Assembly (NCBI GenBank): GCA_900555195.1
Contig: USKC01000116.1
Span: forward strand, 1-8,788
DNA length: 8,788 bases
Reading direction: 5' to 3'
Source: an uncultured Lachnospiraceae bacterium
GTDB taxonomy: Bacteria > Bacillota > Clostridia > Lachnospirales > Lachnospiraceae
In this document: positions 6,294 through 8,788 of the stretch, piece after piece
Position numbering within the stretch: position 1 is the stretch's first letter
How the letters are laid out: each line of letters opens with the position of its first letter
Translations under genes and position numbers: made by a program
The notes under the pieces: generated by a model
Databases searched by the model: none
What the model saw: only the letters and a program-made list of their open reading frames with translations
What the model was told of the DNA's origin: nothing

Positions 6294-6698
6294 ATGCGAA
6301 AACTATTTACCAATTTTCTTAAATGCGGCGTTCTTGGCTGGTGTCTTGAAATCCTTTTCACCGCCCTCCAGTCCCTGCGCCGGAGAGAGCTCACCTTGAA
6401 AGGCACCACCTCTCTGTGGATGTTTCCCATCTACGGAGCCGGCTGTCTTCTGACTCCCTTATTCCGGCTGATGCGGCTTCGCCCATGGCCCGTCCGGGGC
6501 CTCTTCTATGCCGGACTCATTTTCACAGGGGAATATCTATCAGGCAAATATCTTCAAAGCCGCGATCTCTGCCCCTGGGATTACCAAAGAGCACGCTGGA
6601 ACGTAGAACGCGTCATCCGGCTGGATTATATTCCCTGCTGGATCGCCACCGGCCTTTTAATGGAACGAGCGACAACGGACAGGAAGAGCGCGGATTGA
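6294..6698 (+). CDS. small membrane protein, CmpB-like 'putative ABC transporter permease' family
   Basis: A 134-residue integral membrane protein and the only plus-strand gene here. Hydrophobic segments lie at about 8-27 (CGVLGWCLEILFTAL), 40-60 (including MFPIYGAG at 43-50), 67-87 and 110-123. The GW-x2-E pattern near the first segment, FPIYG, PWDY (94-97) and RLDYIPCW (109-116) are hallmarks of the family annotated as putative ABC transporter permease (Pfam ABC_trans_CmpB). No ATPase or binding protein is nearby, so a transport role is only a family label. Start: ATG 6294 is in frame with the conserved N-terminus; upstream AGGG is at a long 12-base spacing, so initiation may be weak. A TTG at 6249 would add 15 residues and lacks a ribosome-binding site. 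The last eight codons lie within the large inverted repeat shared with the MATE gene end. Confidence 0.8.
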   Translation: MRKLFTNFLKCGVLGWCLEILFTALQSLRRRELTLKGTTSLWMFPIYGAGCLLTPLFRLMRLRPWPVRGLFYAGLIFTGEYLSGKYLQSRDLCPWDYQRARWNVERVIRLDYIPCWIATGLLMERATTDRKSAD

Positions 6699-6747
6699 GC
6701 CCTATGGGCTCTCCGGCCGCTTTTCCTGTCCGTTCTGCCGCATTTTT
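6674..6747. terminator. bidirectional terminator between convergent genes
   Basis: AACGGACAGGAA (6674-6685) pairs perfectly with TTCCTGTCCGTT (6723-6734). Inside it GCG/CGC, CGGA/TCCG and GAGCCC/GGGCTC continue the stem around a TAT loop, with two-base bulges on each side. On the plus strand ATTTTT follows eight bases later; on the minus strand the stem begins 13 bases after the MATE stop but has no strong U-tract. The plus-strand stop codon (6696-6698) is inside the stem. The two convergent genes probably share it. Confidence 0.65.
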
Positions 6748-8115
6748 CTATCCCAGGGCGGCCATCCGTTCTTCTTCCATCCGTTTCTCCCGCTCCATCT
6801 TCTTCATGGTAAAGCGGTAAGCTATATACAAAAAGATTCCTCCCAGGCACCATGCGCTGGCATTGGCCAGACACACGCCTTCATAACTCCTTAAGCTGGC
6901 CGCTATTACCGCCAATATGGCGCGGCTTACCAGTTCCACCACACCGCCCATCATGGGCATCAATCCATATCCGCAGCTTTGCATCACATTCCTATATATA
7001 TAGATCATTCCAAGGGGAATAAAGAAAGCCCCGTTAATCATGATGTAGATCCTCGCATACCCAAGGACCTCCGTCACGTTCTCAGAGACGAACAGCTGGA
7101 TAATCCATGGAAGCGCCGCCTGTACAACGATATAAATGACCACCCCATAGACAGAAGACATCCAGAAGGCGATCCGGCTTCCCTTCTTGATCCGATCCAG
7201 GTCATTCATGCCCCGGTTCTGTCCGCAGTAAGTCGCCATCGTCATGCCCAGCGCCACAAATACCTGCGTCACGAGCTGTTCCACCTTGCAGGCCGCAGTA
7301 TAAGAAGCCACCACCGTGGAACCGAGCAGGTTCAGCGCCACCTGCACCATGATGGTGCCGACCGCCGTAATGGAGAACTGCAACGCCATTGGTATCCCTA
7401 CGGAAACCTGATTGCGCACGCACCACCGATCCAGGCGGAAATGCTCCTTTTGCAAAGAAAGCAGCGGTACTTTTTTTATCATATATATCAGGCAGAGCAC
7501 ACCGGATATCGCCTGAGATGCCACCGTAGCGAGGGCAGCTCCCGCCACTCCCATGTCGAAATTGATGATAAGCACCAAATCGCCGATCACGTTGATCGCA
7601 GCGGAAAGGATCAGAAAGAACAGCGGCACCTTGCTGTTGCCCACCGCCCGCAGGATGCTGGAAAGCAGGTTATACAGCACGCTGAATCCCATTCCCCAGC
7701 AGATAATCAGGATATAGGTTTTGGACATCTCCAGAATATCTTCCGGCGTCTGCATGATCCGCAGCAACCAGTCCATAATCAACACGCTTCCCGCAGTCAT
7801 GACAACTGTCACAACGACGGACAGCACGGCCGCGTTGCCCACGCTCTTCTTCATGCCTTCCAAGTCTCCCGCGCCGAACCGCTGAGCCGTCTGCACCGTA
7901 AAGCCAGTGGTCAGTCCCTGAAGGAATCCCAGGATCAGGAAGGAAATCGTTCCCGTGGCGCCCACTGCAGCCAAAGCCTGAACGCCCACAAAACGCCCCA
8001 CGATAACCGTATCCGCCAGATTATACAGTTGCTGGAAAAGGTTTCCCAAAATGATGGGGATGATAAATTTTACGATCAGCCGAAAGGGACTGCCCTTTGT
8101 CATATCAAGTTCCAT
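6748..8115 (-). CDS. MATE-family multidrug/cation efflux transporter
   Basis: A 455-residue inner-membrane protein with the pattern of about 12 transmembrane helices in two halves that is typical of MATE antiporters, which export organic cations and drugs in exchange for Na+ or H+. The N-terminus MTKGSPFRLIVKFIIP, then GNLFQQLYNLADTVIVGRFVG (24-44) and QTAQRFGAGD (75-84), are standard for the DinF/MepA-like branch in Firmicutes. The second half carries SYTAACKVEQL and GQNRGMND, the counterparts of those first-half motifs. The tail is charged (KKMEREKRMEEER). The substrate cannot be told. Start: two in-frame ATGs (8127 and 8115) each follow a GGAGG. At 8127 the spacing is almost zero, while at 8115 it is five bases, so 8115 is chosen. 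A 19-bp tandem repeat array lies 60 bases upstream, and no clear promoter is seen. It converges on the CmpB-like gene. Confidence 0.93.
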   Translation of the reverse strand: MELDMTKGSPFRLIVKFIIPIILGNLFQQLYNLADTVIVGRFVGVQALAAVGATGTISFLILGFLQGLTTGFTVQTAQRFGAGDLEGMKKSVGNAAVLSVVVTVVMTAGSVLIMDWLLRIMQTPEDILEMSKTYILIICWGMGFSVLYNLLSSILRAVGNSKVPLFFLILSAAINVIGDLVLIINFDMGVAGAALATVASQAISGVLCLIYMIKKVPLLSLQKEHFRLDRWCVRNQVSVGIPMALQFSITAVGTIMVQVALNLLGSTVVASYTAACKVEQLVTQVFVALGMTMATYCGQNRGMNDLDRIKKGSRIAFWMSSVYGVVIYIVVQAALPWIIQLFVSENVTEVLGYARIYIMINGAFFIPLGMIYIYRNVMQSCGYGLMPMMGGVVELVSRAILAVIAASLRSYEGVCLANASAWCLGGIFLYIAYRFTMKKMEREKRMEEERMAALG

Positions 8116-8174
8116 CTCTACCTCCATACCTCCTTGGCCGATACAAACTGCTCGGTTAAAATGCCCCGGATAAA

Positions 8175-8267
8175 TTTACCCATGCGAAATGAGTTTACGC
8201 ATGCGGAATGACTTTACGCATGCGGAATAAACTTACGCATGCGGAATAAACTTACGCATGCACAGCG
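8175..8267. repeat. tandem array of five 19-bp repeats with CGCATGCG core
   Basis: Units begin at 8175, 8194, 8213, 8232 and 8251 with an exact period of 19. The plus-strand consensus is TTTACGCATGCGGAATAAA. Units two to four are almost identical, the first is mutated in the core (CCCATGCGA) and the last diverges after CGCATGC. Each good unit holds the palindrome CGCATGCG, so each could bind a dimeric protein or fold locally. The array lies between the PH-gene terminator and the MATE start, ending about 60 bases upstream of the MATE ATG. Confidence 0.9.
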
Positions 8268-8278
8268 TTTCCGCACGC

Positions 8279-8309
8279 AAAAAGATGCAGAAAAATCCTT
8301 TCCCGCATC
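8279..8309 (-). terminator. intrinsic terminator of the PH-like gene
   Basis: On the minus strand GATGCGGGAAA pairs with TTTTCTGCATC (11 pairs, two of them G-U) around a GGAT loop, followed immediately by TTTTT (8283-8279). It lies 60 bases after the stop codon of the PH-like gene and separates it from the MATE gene. Confidence 0.75.
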
Positions 8310-8368
8310 CAGTTTCCACCCCGTAAGACGTTTGCTGCGCCTTATGGCCACGGTTTCCTTTTATTTAC

Positions 8369-8764
8369 TTACATATCCTGATCCAACTCATCCTGTTCCG
8401 CGCCGATGTCCAGCATGTTCATGGTTTTTCTGCGCAGACGCGCCTTCTCAGAAGCTTCCAGTATGAAATTCTTAATCGCCCGGGCGTTCTTCACATGAGA
8501 AAGCATCAGCACAGGATTCGTGGTATCGCCCGTATAGCATTTCACGCTTCCAATCCCAACGATCCGTTCAAGCAGAGATTCTATCAGTTCCACATCCTGC
8601 ACCTTATACATATAGCAGTCGTTCTCTTTCTTATTCAGGAACCCTTCCTGTATGGTGATTCCATCCTCTCTTACCTGATATACGGTAAAGGTGAAAGGCA
8701 GTCCCAGAAAAAGCCATCGTTTTCTCTCTACAAAGCGAACATCGCCGTTTCCTCGTTCTCCCAT
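8369..8764 (-). CDS. PH-like (bPH/DUF304-type) domain protein
   Basis: A 131-residue protein with no signal peptide or clear membrane helix. Residues about 14-105 look like a bacterial PH domain: KRWLFLGLPFTFTVYQVREDGI, then GFLNKKENDCYMYKVQDVEL (41-60) and a strand-rich stretch ending in the helix NARAIKNFILEASEKAR (93-109). This pattern of 'fold-and-fall into a helix' is seen in DUF304-type proteins of Clostridia; their function is not known. The C-terminal 20 residues are acidic. Start: ATG 8764 has GAGG at five-base spacing (CGCAT between). The frame remains open upstream to the window edge, so a slightly longer N-terminus cannot be excluded. The start region shares CTCCCAT-TGCGC with the folP and pheA leaders. 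It ends at its own terminator, so it is probably not in one transcript with the MATE gene. Confidence 0.75.
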   Translation of the reverse strand: MGERGNGDVRFVERKRWLFLGLPFTFTVYQVREDGITIQEGFLNKKENDCYMYKVQDVELIESLLERIVGIGSVKCYTGDTTNPVLMLSHVKNARAIKNFILEASEKARLRRKTMNMLDIGAEQDELDQDM

Positions 8765-8788
8765 ATGCGCCTCGATTTCCGCGGCAAA

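Larger units (their letters stand above)
8116..8368 (-). other. gene-free region upstream of the MATE gene
   Basis: This 253-base region holds, on the minus strand, the 3' end and terminator of the PH-like gene, then the five-unit 19-bp repeat array, then about 60 bases leading to the MATE ribosome-binding site. I see no coding potential. No -35/-10 pair reached an acceptable match, so the MATE promoter is either non-consensus or lies within the repeats. Confidence 0.6.

Noticed and set aside
8175..8267. Short repeats as a CRISPR array
   Set aside because: The 19-bp units abut directly with no spacers and there are no cas genes nearby.

Overview
The window looks like chromosomal DNA from a Gram-positive Clostridia bacterium, probably a gut Lachnospiraceae relative. 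The grounds are family-level similarity of every recognisable protein, purine-rich Shine-Dalgarno sites, tightly packed co-directional genes and moderately high GC. The species cannot be named from sequence alone. There are no tRNA or rRNA genes, no CRISPR array, no insertion sequence and no phage genes.

Layout, in the direction of transcription (mostly the minus strand, right to left): a small PH-like domain protein (8764-8369) ends at a clear intrinsic terminator. It is followed by a gene-free stretch with five 19-bp tandem repeats, then a MATE-family efflux pump (8115-6748). One gene runs the other way: a small membrane protein of the CmpB-like 'putative ABC transporter permease' family (6294-6698). 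It converges on the MATE gene over a long shared inverted repeat. Divergent from it, a compact folate operon starts at 6114: folC, folE, an HD-domain phosphohydrolase, folP and a folB-folK fusion. The genes overlap or are separated by at most about 40 bases. After a 137-base gap that carries a plausible promoter and structured leader come pheA (chorismate mutase/prephenate dehydratase/ACT) and the N-terminal half of a DUF815-type AAA+ ATPase, cut by the left edge.

How the genes fit together: FolE makes dihydroneopterin triphosphate from GTP. FolB and FolK (fused) convert dihydroneopterin to 6-hydroxymethyl-dihydropterin pyrophosphate. FolP condenses that with p-aminobenzoate, and FolC adds glutamate. 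The step without a classical enzyme in the cluster is removal of phosphates from dihydroneopterin triphosphate. The HD-domain hydrolase sits between folE and folP and is a natural candidate, though this is inference. pheA draws on chorismate, also the source of p-aminobenzoate, so the two units share a metabolic branch point.

The most notable non-coding structures are the 19-bp CGCATGCG-centred tandem repeats upstream of the MATE gene, and a recurring hairpin plus AGATGGGAG element that supplies the ribosome-binding site of both folP and pheA, with partial versions at folC and the PH-like gene. I found no wholly new multi-gene system. The HD protein and the two repeat families are the best leads.
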